From positions 9,312-73,311 of the forward strand of contig JANNYF010000359.1 in assembly GCA_031409955.1 (NCBI GenBank): a DNA stretch of 64,000 nucleotides. The letters are read 5' to 3'. The notes under the pieces are model-generated. The model did not search any database and was not told where the DNA came from. It worked only from the letters and a program-made list of their open reading frames with translations. Shown one piece after another: positions 7,863 through 17,019 of this stretch (position 1 is its first letter; every line of letters starts with the position of its first letter). Origin of the DNA: JAFDVL01 sp031409955. GTDB taxonomy: Bacteria > Acidobacteriota > Blastocatellia > RBC074. The translations under genes were made by a program, and so were the position numbers.

Positions 7863-9449
7863 ATGAGTTATTTGCAAGTCGGCAGTAGAGAACGCCAAAC
7901 AGCCATGAAGATCAACTATCCCATACCGATTCGTGCCAAGCTGGTGATTATTGTGTTGGTCTTTGCGATTGTTCCCATGTTGGTCTTAACGATGGTGTGG
8001 TACAACACATCGGTCGAGCGAGTGACTGCCGTGGCTCGGACTGGATTAGCAGCCAGAGCGCAAGAAATCGTTAGCCAACTACACCAACTAAAACAGAAAA
8101 GCCCGGAACAAGTAGTGCCATTGGCTGAAGCCGTTGGCCCGCGGACGAGCGCGTTGACCACCCGGTATTTACCCGTCAAGACAACGACTGTTCCGTCCAT
8201 CCGAGAGGTTATCATTCTGGACGCACAACGCATCGTGCGATATGCCGCGAATCAGGAATGGGAAGGAAAAGAATTTCAGACTATCTTAGCGCCCTCTGTG
8301 GTACAGGTTTTTACTCGTTTACTGGAGGGAAAAGAGACGCAACTGACTTCTTTTCCCGGTTTATTTCGAGGTGAGGGGCGGGATCGGTATTTGCTTGATA
8401 ATGAGTCCTGGCTGATTCATCTTCATCAAAGCGGCAGCCCTGAAAGGCTTTCGATTTTTGTCATTGAGCACGACGTTGGACGAGGGCCATTGGATGTGGC
8501 AGGTTTGAGCATTTTGGGAATCACGTTGTTGCTGGCGATTGTGGCGACGTTGCTGGTGTATCTAATGATCAGTGGTACAACAGATTCGATCCGGCGTGTC
8601 ACGCGCGGCGCGAAAGCCATTGCAGCGGGTAATCTCGACGCTACAATCACGGTCAAAAGCAACGACGAGACGAAAGTGTTGGCTGATGCGTTCAATCGAA
8701 TGGCGGGACGCTTGCGCGGAATGATTGCCCGCGAAAGCGAGCAAAAGCAATTTGAATCGTTTGCCCGACTATCTGCAGTGCTGACGCACGACCTGAAAAA
8801 CGCTATTCTATCGCTATCGTTTTTGGTCACGAATATGGAGCGCAAATTCGACCGCGAGGGGTTCCGCGAAGATGCAATGCGCACGCTGGCAGACTCAGTC
8901 GGCAACTTGAAAAATCTAGTGTCCAAGTTGTCCGACCCGCTGACGCAACCAACCGAAGGGCACTTTGAAGATGATTTGAGCAAATTGGTCGAACGCGTGT
9001 TGGTGCGAACGGCAGGACATATTGGAGATCGCTATCAGGTACCAACGGATTTGTCCCCCGACGTCAAATCCGTGGTGAATCCGTCGGCGATTGAACGGGT
9101 CGTGGAGAACCTGATTTTCAATGCGATTGAAGCGATGCCGGAGGGGGGAACGCTGACCATTGCGACGCAGGCAACTGTCGAGCAAAGCGTGATTAGCGTA
9201 GCTGACACGGGCAAAGGGATGTCGCCGGATTTTGTGCGCGACAGACTGTTTCATCCGTTTGCTACCACCAAAAAGAAAGGCATTGGATTAGGCCTGTACT
9301 CGTGCCGCGAGATCATCGAACAACATGGGGGACGCATCGAAGTCGAAAGTACCGAAGGCGTCGGCACAGAATTTAGAATTGTCCTTCCTCTGTCAACTGT
9401 TTTGAGCGAGGCGCCAGAGTTGAATGAACATCAGATAATTTCTGCCTAA
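7863..9449 (+). CDS. Membrane sensor histidine kinase (HAMP, PrsK-like HDLKN phosphoacceptor)
   Basis: A 528-residue kinase. It has a transmembrane helix near residues 25-43, a periplasmic sensor region to about 210, a second helix (LSILGITLLLAIVATLLVYLMI) and a HAMP linker. A dimerisation helix follows with the phosphoacceptor His309 in LTHDLKNAI, then the ATPase boxes NLIFNAIEAMPEGG (N), VADTGKGMS (G1) and GIGLGLY (G2). The HDLKN form is typical of PrsK-like kinases that pair with NtrC-type regulators in exopolysaccharide and PEP-CTERM systems. The start at 7863 abuts the preceding small ORF; an in-frame ATG at 7905 is an alternative. The partner regulator follows 34 nt downstream. Confidence 0.88.
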   Translation: MSYLQVGSRERQTAMKINYPIPIRAKLVIIVLVFAIVPMLVLTMVWYNTSVERVTAVARTGLAARAQEIVSQLHQLKQKSPEQVVPLAEAVGPRTSALTTRYLPVKTTTVPSIREVIILDAQRIVRYAANQEWEGKEFQTILAPSVVQVFTRLLEGKETQLTSFPGLFRGEGRDRYLLDNESWLIHLHQSGSPERLSIFVIEHDVGRGPLDVAGLSILGITLLLAIVATLLVYLMISGTTDSIRRVTRGAKAIAAGNLDATITVKSNDETKVLADAFNRMAGRLRGMIARESEQKQFESFARLSAVLTHDLKNAILSLSFLVTNMERKFDREGFREDAMRTLADSVGNLKNLVSKLSDPLTQPTEGHFEDDLSKLVERVLVRTAGHIGDRYQVPTDLSPDVKSVVNPSAIERVVENLIFNAIEAMPEGGTLTIATQATVEQSVISVADTGKGMSPDFVRDRLFHPFATTKKKGIGLGLYSCREIIEQHGGRIEVESTEGVGTEFRIVLPLSTVLSEAPELNEHQIISA

Positions 9450-9483
9450 TGTCATGCGGTGGGTACCTCACAAGAAGTAAATT

Positions 9484-10998
9484 ATGGCTGATCTCGATAA
9501 GCAAACAATTCTGGTAGTAGACGACCACGATGCGGTACGCAAGCAGCTTTATTGGGCGTTGGAAGAGCAATATCGTGTTCTTGAAGCCGCTTCACGGGTA
9601 GAAGCGCTGGCTCATTTGGAGCGGGGCAATGTGGATGTCGTGCTGTGCGATTTGCATTTGCCACCGCTCGTTAATGAAGTGACCGAAGGTATCGCGGTGC
9701 TGGAAGCCGCGCGCCAATTCAATCCGCCCTTGCCAGTGATTGTGTTGACTGGAAGCCGCGAGCGAGCGGTTGCCGTACAAGTCACGGCGCGCGGTGCCTA
9801 CGGCTTTTTTCAGAAAGACAGCTTCTCGTTGGATGAAGTCGAAATCATTGTTCGACAGGCCGCCGAGAAGATCAAGCTGGAGCGCGAGAAAGTTACGTTG
9901 GAACAGGAGAACGCTTCGCTGCGTCAGCAAGTCGCCGAGGGCTGGCAGGAAGTAGTTGGCTCCAACGCCAATTTACAAGCCATTTTTGCCCAGGCCCGCG
10001 AGGTCGCTTCGACTAGCGCAACGGTGTTAATTACCGGCGAATCCGGCACCGGCAAAGAAGTGCTGGCGCGCGCGATTCACCGTTCCAGCCCGCGTGCCAA
10101 CAAACCGTTTGTGGCTTGCTCCATCGCGGCGTTGCCGGAAAATTTAGTCGAGTCGGAATTGTTCGGACACGAGAAGGGCGCGTTCACGGGCGCAACGGCA
10201 CGGCGGCAGGGACGGTTTGAACTGGCGAATGGCGGCACGTTGTTTTTGGATGAGATCGGCGAGTTGTCGCAGGCGATGCAGGTCAAGTTACTCCGCGTCT
10301 TGCAAGAGCGACAATTTGAGCGGCTCGGCGGCAAAGACTTGCTCAGCGTAGACATTCGCGTTGTCACCGCGACCAATCGCAACCTGGAAGAAATGGTTGA
10401 GCAGAGTCTGTTTCGCGCCGATTTATATTACCGCTTGAACGTCGTCAGTTTGGAACTGCCGCCGCTGCGCGAACGGGCTGATGACATTCCATTGTTGGCG
10501 GCGCATTTCGCGCGCAAAGCCGCGACCAAGCACGCGCGTCCCACGCCGGGATTTACCAGTGCGATGCTGGATGCGTTGACGTCCTATCAATGGCCCGGAA
10601 ACATTCGCGAGTTGGAAAACGTGATTGAGCGTTCCGTCGTTATTAGCTCGGCTACTTTGTTGGATGCGAATGTACTGCCGGAGCGGGTGCGCGGCAAAAT
10701 CATGGGGGCATCGGCAACTGCCGCTCAAGCCGTCGGACTGCCGCTTCCGGCTCCAATGGAGATGACGGTTGCTCCGCCCGCCAGCACTGATTTGACGCAC
10801 CTCTTTCGCCTCCCGGAGTTTTCCTTTGAAAGTGCTATCATCGGTTTCAAACGTGAACTGGTGCGAATCGCTTTGGTCGAATGCAACGGCTCGCGATCCG
10901 AAGCTGCTGCCCGCTTGCATATCAGCCGTCAATACTTGTATCGGTTGATGAGCGAATTGCAAGTGAGCGATTCCAAGGATGTGGCGAGCGGCACATAA
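9484..10998 (+). CDS. NtrC-family sigma54-dependent response regulator (PrsR-like)
   Basis: A 504-residue, three-domain activator. The receiver domain spans about 1-125, with acidic residues Asp13/Asp14, phosphoacceptor Asp56 in VVLCDLHLP and a conserved Lys in FFQKDSF. A coiled linker leads to a AAA+ domain with Walker A GESGTGKE, the sigma54-contacting loop GAFTGA, Walker B GGTLFLDEIGEL and the R-finger region FRADLYYRLNV. The C-terminal Fis-type helix-turn-helix is near 465-490 (RSEAAARLHISRQYLYRLM). It would activate sigma54 promoters on phosphorylation by the kinase encoded just upstream. Target genes are not identifiable here, but the FecR and GGDEF genes follow on the same strand. Confidence 0.93.
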   Translation: MADLDKQTILVVDDHDAVRKQLYWALEEQYRVLEAASRVEALAHLERGNVDVVLCDLHLPPLVNEVTEGIAVLEAARQFNPPLPVIVLTGSRERAVAVQVTARGAYGFFQKDSFSLDEVEIIVRQAAEKIKLEREKVTLEQENASLRQQVAEGWQEVVGSNANLQAIFAQAREVASTSATVLITGESGTGKEVLARAIHRSSPRANKPFVACSIAALPENLVESELFGHEKGAFTGATARRQGRFELANGGTLFLDEIGELSQAMQVKLLRVLQERQFERLGGKDLLSVDIRVVTATNRNLEEMVEQSLFRADLYYRLNVVSLELPPLRERADDIPLLAAHFARKAATKHARPTPGFTSAMLDALTSYQWPGNIRELENVIERSVVISSATLLDANVLPERVRGKIMGASATAAQAVGLPLPAPMEMTVAPPASTDLTHLFRLPEFSFESAIIGFKRELVRIALVECNGSRSEAAARLHISRQYLYRLMSELQVSDSKDVASGT

Positions 10999-11228
10999 GG
11001 AAAACCTCCCGCCTAAACGCTCAGGAATAAATAAGTAATTGAATGTTCTACCTTGCTATGTTATTTTCTGCGCCAAGTTGCGCTGCCCTCAGCAACTTAG
11101 CTGGCATCGCGCCAGCCAATGACGAACTCCGATAGCAAAATCAGACGACTTCTGAGCTTCTCTGACAAGTTGGCGAATTCCGCTCGAAGTTGTTTAGTGT
11201 CTGCCCCAAACTCCCAAGCTGGCAAGTT

Positions 11229-12446
11229 ATGTCTGGTAATAAGCGAGCGCTTTTTTCGCTTGATTGGTATGTGATTTCGGCCCGCACGCTGCGCCAGTTG
11301 GCGGCGGTGTTGGCCATCTTAGCTATGGTGATAGGTGCAGGCTATGGACTGATTCTCTATTTGAGAAGCAGTACCGCCACAACGATCACGCCAGGAACAC
11401 AGAGCGCACGGTTTATCGAAATCTCCGGGCAGGTGCGAGTCAAAAAAGCCAATGGCACGGATTTTATTACGGCGGATGAAAAGATGCCGCTGGGGGCAGG
11501 CGATACAGTGCAAACGCTCTCCAATTCGGTCGCGCGCGTACAGTTTGTGGATGGCAGCAGCTATACGATCAAGCCTGATACGACGCTGATTATTAAAGAT
11601 AACGAATTGATGGATGACAAAAGTACGAAGGTGCAAGTCAAAGTGCGCGTCGGAACCATTAACTTGGCGACCAATCAGCAAGGCCCTGGATCGAGTAACG
11701 TTGTGCAAACGGATGTGGCTGAAGCCAAGATTGGCGAAAACTCTGAAGCGAGTGTCGGCACTGGAAACAATGGTCAGCAAACCGATATTCGCGTGACACG
11801 CGGTGACGCGCAAATTCATACCCAGTCTGGCGAAACGTATCAGGCGCGCACTAATGAGCGGCTTGAATTTGAGCAAAGCGGCAAGCTGGCGCGGCGAACG
11901 TCATTGGTTGGCCTGCCAGTCTTGAAATTTCCGGAGAATCAGCAAACGGTGCGACTCGAAAATACCAGCACGATTCGCTTCGAGTGGAACCCCGTGGCAC
12001 AAGCCAGCAGCTATGCGGTCGAAGTGGCAACGTCTTCCACGTTTGATCGAGAGACGGTTGTCAAAGGGCGAGATGGATTAAGTTCACCGCTGGCCACCTT
12101 CGATAAATTGCCAATCGGCTCGTATTACTGGCGCGTGCGGGCGGATAATAAGCAGGAGCAAGGCGCTTACAGCGATCCTTTCAAATTTACGATTGGGGGT
12201 AAAGTGGCAGGCTCCCGCGCGCTCACGATCAATGGTGTACGCAAAACGCCAATGGGCGGAGGAACCTATTTGGTTGAGGGACGATGTGAGGCCGGAGCGC
12301 GCGTGAAAGTTGGGGGCAAACCAGCCCGCGTGGAAGCTGATGGCAGCTTTCGGGCCATTGTGACTTTAGCAGCAGGCGCGCGCAGCATCGTGATTGAAGC
12401 CGAAGATCAGGATGGAAATGCCGGACGGCAAAGCGTGCCATTTTGA
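11229..12446 (+). CDS. FecR-domain membrane-anchored protein
   Basis: A 405-residue protein with one N-terminal membrane segment (LRQLAAVLAILAMVIGAGYGLILYL). The FecR fold spans about residues 60-210 (FIEISGQVRVKKANG, DTVQTLSNSVARVQFVDGS, and a second motif VTRGDAQIHTQSGETY). A fibronectin-like repeat follows (FEWNPVAQASSYAVEVATS to IGSYYWRVRADNK), then a glucodextranase-like or bacterial-Ig C-terminal module. FecR domains in this setting are usually periplasmic envelope modules rather than iron anti-sigma factors; no sigma factor gene is adjacent. ATG 11229 is chosen over the upstream TTG 11190. It is followed 7 nt later by the GGDEF gene, so the two are probably cotranscribed. Confidence 0.82.
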   Translation: MSGNKRALFSLDWYVISARTLRQLAAVLAILAMVIGAGYGLILYLRSSTATTITPGTQSARFIEISGQVRVKKANGTDFITADEKMPLGAGDTVQTLSNSVARVQFVDGSSYTIKPDTTLIIKDNELMDDKSTKVQVKVRVGTINLATNQQGPGSSNVVQTDVAEAKIGENSEASVGTGNNGQQTDIRVTRGDAQIHTQSGETYQARTNERLEFEQSGKLARRTSLVGLPVLKFPENQQTVRLENTSTIRFEWNPVAQASSYAVEVATSSTFDRETVVKGRDGLSSPLATFDKLPIGSYYWRVRADNKQEQGAYSDPFKFTIGGKVAGSRALTINGVRKTPMGGGTYLVEGRCEAGARVKVGGKPARVEADGSFRAIVTLAAGARSIVIEAEDQDGNAGRQSVPF

Positions 12447-12453
12447 GAACATC

Positions 12454-13926
12454 ATGAAGTTCATCGAATTCAATTCGGAAGATTCGCAGCCCGCCGCGCG
12501 CGTCGGCGTGATCGCCAGTCAGGAAATGACGCAGAAAATTCGCGCTGCTTTGCCCGACACCATTCGCGCGGAGGTGCGTCACTTGCCCTGGCCTGTTGCC
12601 GGCATGCAAATTAATGAAGCCGCTGCACAAGCTTCGCCGGATATTGTGGTATGTGAACTGAACGATCCTAAACAGGCTGTTGCCTATCGGCAGGAAGTGG
12701 GAGTGTTGTGGCCTGAGGCCACGCTGATTTCCTGCGAAGCAGACATCGGAGAAGGAATTATTTCAGCCTCTTCCGCCTTAGAGGAGGCTTCCCGCCAGGC
12801 CGGGTATCAAGGACATTTAATAATTCACGATGTAGCTCTTCAATTGCCGATATTTTTGCGCTATGCTGAGCAACGTAGGGTGGTCGACCAGCAGTCACAC
12901 CAGTTGCTCCAGTTGAAAAAGTTGCTCGACGCGTCCAATCGGATGCATTCCTCGCTCGATCAACAACGAGTCGCCGTGGAAATCCTGAGCGAATTTAGCC
13001 AGTGGGTAAACGCCGATAGCTGGCATTTGTATGTCGTTTCGGATGACGCGAAGTTCATGGAATTGATCGGCTCCGAGGGCATCCGGGCGAAACCGCCGTC
13101 ACTCACGCTGCGAACCAATGGCCCAGGGTTTGTTGAGCGTGTCTGGCAGCAAGGAGAAATGGTTGTGCTGAGTCAATTGGAACTGGGTCAAATGGGTGTC
13201 GGTGCCAAGGAGTTGCGGGAAACCGACGAGCAGGCGAAACTGGTGAGTTCCGTGCTGTGCTTTCCTCTTAAAGTTGGCAAGACTATCATCGGAGTCAGTC
13301 AAGCCACGCGGATTGATAGCAAGGACGCTTTTAGTATTGGCGAGCAGGAGGCGCTCAAGCAGGTTTCCACGGTCGCTGCGTTAGCGCTCAGTAATGCTAC
13401 GCAATTTGCCCGCGCCGAAAAGCTGTATATGCAGGATGACTTGACGCAACTGCATAACGGTCGGTATTTGCGGCAATACCTGGAAGCGGAATTACGGCGC
13501 ACGCGACGTTACGGCGGGCAAGTGGCAGTCGTTTTCATTGACCTTGATGGCTTCAAAGGCGTGAATGATCGCTTCGGACATCGCGTCGGCAGTGAAACGT
13601 TGCGCGAGATGGCCATCCTATTGCAGGAATCTGTCCGTGATACCGATGTCGTGACGCGCTATGGCGGCGATGAGTTTACCATTGTGCTACCAGAGGCAGG
13701 CACAGAGAAAGCGTTTATTACGGCGGAGCGCGTACGGCAGAAAGTCGCGGCCCATGATTTTCACGGTGGAAGTCAACATACTTTCCACCTTACTGCCAGT
13801 TTCGGCATTGCGTCGTACCCGGAATGTTCGGCAGAATTGGCGGCGGATCTGCTGGAAAAGGCGGATTTGGCCATGTATGAAGCGAAAGCCGCTCATAAGA
13901 ATAATGTCAAGATGGCAACGCCCTGA
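12454..13926 (+). CDS. Diguanylate cyclase with GAF domain
   Basis: A 490-residue cytoplasmic protein. The N-terminal 140 residues resemble a degenerate receiver-like fold (ARVGVIASQEMTQ, PDIVVCELNDPKQ) lacking clear phosphorylation residues. A GAF domain lies at about 160-315, and a GGDEF domain starts at LTQLHNGRYLRQYLEAEL with an intact active site RYGGDEFTIVLPEAG. An RxxD inhibitory site (RDTD) lies five residues before GGDEF, so product inhibition by cyclic di-GMP is likely. It probably couples the upstream two-component system and FecR protein to cyclic di-GMP signalling. The start at 12454 lies 7 nt after the FecR stop. Confidence 0.9.
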   Translation: MKFIEFNSEDSQPAARVGVIASQEMTQKIRAALPDTIRAEVRHLPWPVAGMQINEAAAQASPDIVVCELNDPKQAVAYRQEVGVLWPEATLISCEADIGEGIISASSALEEASRQAGYQGHLIIHDVALQLPIFLRYAEQRRVVDQQSHQLLQLKKLLDASNRMHSSLDQQRVAVEILSEFSQWVNADSWHLYVVSDDAKFMELIGSEGIRAKPPSLTLRTNGPGFVERVWQQGEMVVLSQLELGQMGVGAKELRETDEQAKLVSSVLCFPLKVGKTIIGVSQATRIDSKDAFSIGEQEALKQVSTVAALALSNATQFARAEKLYMQDDLTQLHNGRYLRQYLEAELRRTRRYGGQVAVVFIDLDGFKGVNDRFGHRVGSETLREMAILLQESVRDTDVVTRYGGDEFTIVLPEAGTEKAFITAERVRQKVAAHDFHGGSQHTFHLTASFGIASYPECSAELAADLLEKADLAMYEAKAAHKNNVKMATP

Positions 13927-14107
13927 AGTGAGTTATTGAGATTTGAATTGTTATTACAGAGTCCACTGCCAGAGATGAACATCCCGACTCGCAATTCTAA
14001 CCTCATAGCTTGGAACCCATAACTTTTTTCTCGGAGTAGGAGTCTGAAAGGGATTTGGTACCAGAACATCAAACTGCGCCGCCCTGGACAGGTCTTGAGG
14101 ACGTTAG

Positions 14108-15151
14108 ATGAATTTGCGTTCGATCTTTAGTTTGTTTTCCAGCGATCTCGCGATTGATTTGGGAACCGCGAATACATTGGTTTTCGCGCGCGGTCGGGGG
14201 ATCGTTGTTTCTGAACCTTCCATCGTTGCGATCAATAAAATCACCCACAAAGTCGAAGCTGTCGGCAAAGAGGCGAAAGAAATGCTGGGTCGTACGCCTG
14301 GCAATATTGTCGCTATTCGACCGATGAAGGACGGTGTGATTGCGGATTTTGAAGTGACGGAGAAGATGCTCCAATACTTCATCAAGAAGGCCCACAATGG
14401 TCGGCAGTGGGTCAGCCCGCGCATCGTCATAGGAATTCCGTCAGAGATTACCCAAGTTGAACGACGCGCGGTCGAGGACAGTGCCTATCGCGCCAAAGCC
14501 GCCGAAGTGTATTTGGTGGAAGAAGCCATGGCGGCTGCGATTGGGGCTGGACTGCCAATCACCGAACCGTATGGCAACATGATTGTAGACATTGGCGGCG
14601 GGACGACGGACATCGCTGTGATTTCGCTGTCCGGGATCGTGTATTCCCGCTCGGTGCGTGTCGCTGGCAACGAAATGGACGAAGCTATCATTCAGTACAT
14701 CAAACGCAAATACAATTTGCTAATCGGAGAACGCACCGCCGAAGCCATTAAGATTGAGCTTGGCTCCGCGACCCCGCTGGATGAAGAAGTGACGATGGAA
14801 ATCAAAGGCCGCAACCTGATCGAAGGCATCCCGAAAACGATTGTCGTCACGGACGAAGAAATTCGGGAAGCCTTGGCCGATTCTGTTGCAACGATTGTCA
14901 ACGCTGTCCGTGTCGCGTTGGAACGCACCCCACCTGAACTGTCTGCGGACATCGTAGATCGTGGCATCGTTTTGACGGGCGGTGGTGCGATGCTCAAAAA
15001 GCTGGATGCTCGCTTAATGCAGGAAACCGGCTTGCCTGTCGCAGTTTCCGAAGACCCCTTGTCATCCGTTGTGTTGGGTGCCGGAACCATGCTTTCGGAT
15101 TTTAACTTGTTGCGTCGCGTGCGCTGGGACAGCACAACTCTGCCAGCCTGA
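14108..15151 (+). CDS. mreB: Rod shape-determining protein MreB
   Basis: A 347-residue bacterial actin. The phosphate 1 motif LAIDLGTANTLVF, phosphate 2 motif MIVDIGGGTTDIAVISL and adenosine motif GIVLTGGGAMLKKLD are all present, and the length matches the family. It forms membrane-associated filaments that organise lateral wall synthesis. The SD-like GAGGA is 8 nt before ATG. This is the first gene of a conserved mreB-mreC-mreD-mrdA-rodA block, so the cell is expected to be rod-shaped or elongating. Confidence 0.97.
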   Translation: MNLRSIFSLFSSDLAIDLGTANTLVFARGRGIVVSEPSIVAINKITHKVEAVGKEAKEMLGRTPGNIVAIRPMKDGVIADFEVTEKMLQYFIKKAHNGRQWVSPRIVIGIPSEITQVERRAVEDSAYRAKAAEVYLVEEAMAAAIGAGLPITEPYGNMIVDIGGGTTDIAVISLSGIVYSRSVRVAGNEMDEAIIQYIKRKYNLLIGERTAEAIKIELGSATPLDEEVTMEIKGRNLIEGIPKTIVVTDEEIREALADSVATIVNAVRVALERTPPELSADIVDRGIVLTGGGAMLKKLDARLMQETGLPVAVSEDPLSSVVLGAGTMLSDFNLLRRVRWDSTTLPA

Positions 15152-15159
15152 AAATAGTA

Positions 15160-15230
15160 GTCGGACGTCGGTGGTTGATTGCAAGCGATGGAGCGAAGCA
15201 CCGATCATGGATGACCGACTACGGACCACC
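15160..15230. repeat. Degenerate word repeat between mreB and mreC
   Basis: The 87-nt gap contains shuffled copies of a CGGTGGT/GTAGTCGG-type word on one side (AGTAGTCGGACGTCGGTGGT) and its complement on the other (GACCGACTACGGACCACCG). The arms are only partly complementary, so this looks like a decayed member of the intergenic word-hairpin class. It lies within an otherwise tightly packed operon. Confidence 0.4.
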
Positions 15231-15238
15231 GTTTATTT

Positions 15239-16210
15239 GTGGACATTAAAGCCAGCCTGAAAAACAACCCGCCATTTTTGCTCGTCGTTCTCCTCGTCGC
15301 GCATTTGGTTGTTGTATTGTTTAATCCAGCGCCAGGCCGGGTCGGACGACGGATTGGCGAAGTTATTCTGCTGACTATTTACCAACCGTTACAATCGCTG
15401 CTTGCGTTGACCAGTTCAGGCGTTGGTGGCATCACGAATAAGTATTTGGTGTTGCGAGATGCGCGGGCCGAGAACGAACAATTACGTGGACAGGTGGCGC
15501 AGCTCGAAGCGGAACGGTTGAAGTTACAAGAGCAGGTTCGTGTGGCGGAGCAAACCGGCAAAATCACTGGACTCACGTTACCGATGGCGGCGCGCATTGT
15601 GTCTGCGCGCGTGGTGGGACGCGATGCCACAATTTGGTATCGCACTGTCATCATAGACAAAGGCCTGACGTCGGGCATCGAAAAAGATCAACCCGTCATA
15701 ACCGAGCAGGGATTGGTGGGACGCGTCGAGATTGCGACGCTCAATGCAGCGCGCGTGTTATTGCTGACGGATGAAAAGCACGCTTCCGGGGCTGCCATCG
15801 CGCAATCTTCTAATACGCGTGTGATGGGTATTGTGCAGGGAACCAGTAATTCTTACGGGAAGAATAACCTGCGCTGTGAACTCAAACTGGTTGGCGCAAA
15901 CGGAGAAAAACCGGCGGTGGGCGAGACGATCTTCACCTCTGGGCAAGATGGTTTGTATCCGCGCGGATTGATTATTGGAAAAGTTGCTGCCCCACTTAAC
16001 GCCGTAGAAAACTCACCTGATATCGTACCGATTGAGCCTGCTGCCCCCTTGGACAAACTCGAAACGGTTGGTGTTCTGACCATCTCGAAGGCACAGATTG
16101 AGGCGCAGAAGCAAGAACTCGACAAATTCGAGCGGGATCGAGAACAACAACTGAAAGACCAGCAAAAGAAAGCCGCCGAACAAAAGAAAAAGCAGGCTGA
16201 GCCAAAATAA
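15239..16210 (+). CDS. mreC: Rod shape-determining protein MreC
   Basis: A 323-residue bitopic protein: transmembrane helix near residues 12-30 (PPFLLVVLLVAHLVVVLF), coiled coil about 75-110 (AENEQLRGQVAQLEAERLKLQ), then the beta-rich MreC domain (VVGRDATIWYRTVIIDKG, ILLLTDEKHASGAAIAQS, IFTSGQDGLYPRGLIIGKV). The C-terminal 40 residues form a Lys/Gln/Glu-rich helix, which is longer than in many MreC proteins. The GTG at 15239 is the likely start. It links MreB filaments to MreD and PBP2 in the periplasm. Confidence 0.93.
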   Translation: MDIKASLKNNPPFLLVVLLVAHLVVVLFNPAPGRVGRRIGEVILLTIYQPLQSLLALTSSGVGGITNKYLVLRDARAENEQLRGQVAQLEAERLKLQEQVRVAEQTGKITGLTLPMAARIVSARVVGRDATIWYRTVIIDKGLTSGIEKDQPVITEQGLVGRVEIATLNAARVLLLTDEKHASGAAIAQSSNTRVMGIVQGTSNSYGKNNLRCELKLVGANGEKPAVGETIFTSGQDGLYPRGLIIGKVAAPLNAVENSPDIVPIEPAAPLDKLETVGVLTISKAQIEAQKQELDKFERDREQQLKDQQKKAAEQKKKQAEPK

Positions 16211-16335
16211 ATTGGGCAACTGCCAAAGCATTTGCGGTTCTCGTAAAGCAAGAATTGCATTCAGGAAGAAGTGAAAACCCCCAGTGGGAGCGCGGTCAAA
16301 CTTCCTTCTGGTACCGCCTGAGGTCGAAGAACTGA

Positions 16336-16962
16336 TTGGAGAACGAATCTACTGGGCAAGCGCGAATTTTTAAGATCGGGGCGTGTTTGTTACTTGCCGC
16401 CTTCGCGCAGACCAGCTTGAAACAAGTCATCAGCCCCAAGTTGGAGTACATTGACTGGTTGTTACTGGTCACGGTGTACGTCAGTATGTTGCGCGAGCCA
16501 GTCCTCGCTCTGGTGACAGGGGCGGTGGCGGGAATTCTCCACGATATGCTATCGGGTATGGCAGTTCCGATGGGCGTCAGTGGCATCGGATATGTCGTCG
16601 CCGCTTATATTGGTTTTTGGGTTTCGAGTTCTTTTTTGGTGGAAGGTCTGTTGATGAGGGTGGCGACCGTCGCGGGGGCCAGTGTTGTTGCTGCTATTCT
16701 GCGACTTTCCTTGTATACTTTTACGGTGGATGTGAAGATGCCGGTGCAGGCGGCCTTGGAATTGATTTTGGGGCCGACCGTGAATTTGCTGCTGTCCCTG
16801 GCGCTTTATCCCGCGTTGGATCAATTCTTTGATTTTGGTCGCCGCGCCAAAACTCGCCGGGCAGAAGCGATGCGCAACTCTCCCCGTCGGCGCAAGTGGA
16901 TGGTCAAGAACAGAGAACCCCGATGGAAGCTCAAACGCCGCACAAAATTCAAGGTTAAGTGA
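16336..16962 (+). CDS. mreD: Rod shape-determining protein MreD
   Basis: A 208-residue integral membrane protein with about five helices (FKIGACLLLAAFAQTSL, YIDWLLLVTVYVSML, PVLALVTGAVAGILHDML, GISGIGYVVAAYIGF-like segment, LILGPTVNLLLSLALY) and a strongly basic tail. The sequence itself is weakly conserved, as is normal for MreD; the call relies on topology, size and position between mreC and mrdA. The start is uncertain: TTG 16336 is the first plausible codon of the frame. Confidence 0.85.
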   Translation: MENESTGQARIFKIGACLLLAAFAQTSLKQVISPKLEYIDWLLLVTVYVSMLREPVLALVTGAVAGILHDMLSGMAVPMGVSGIGYVVAAYIGFWVSSSFLVEGLLMRVATVAGASVVAAILRLSLYTFTVDVKMPVQAALELILGPTVNLLLSLALYPALDQFFDFGRRAKTRRAEAMRNSPRRRKWMVKNREPRWKLKRRTKFKVK

Positions 16963-17019
16963 TCCCCTATTAACTGACCTTCATAAATTGAGAAATCACC
17001 CTCGCATATTGTAACTGGT

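Noticed and set aside
11229..12446. FecR as part of an iron-uptake signalling operon
   Set aside because: No ECF sigma factor or FecA-type receptor is adjacent; the protein has an envelope FecR module with fibronectin-like repeats instead.
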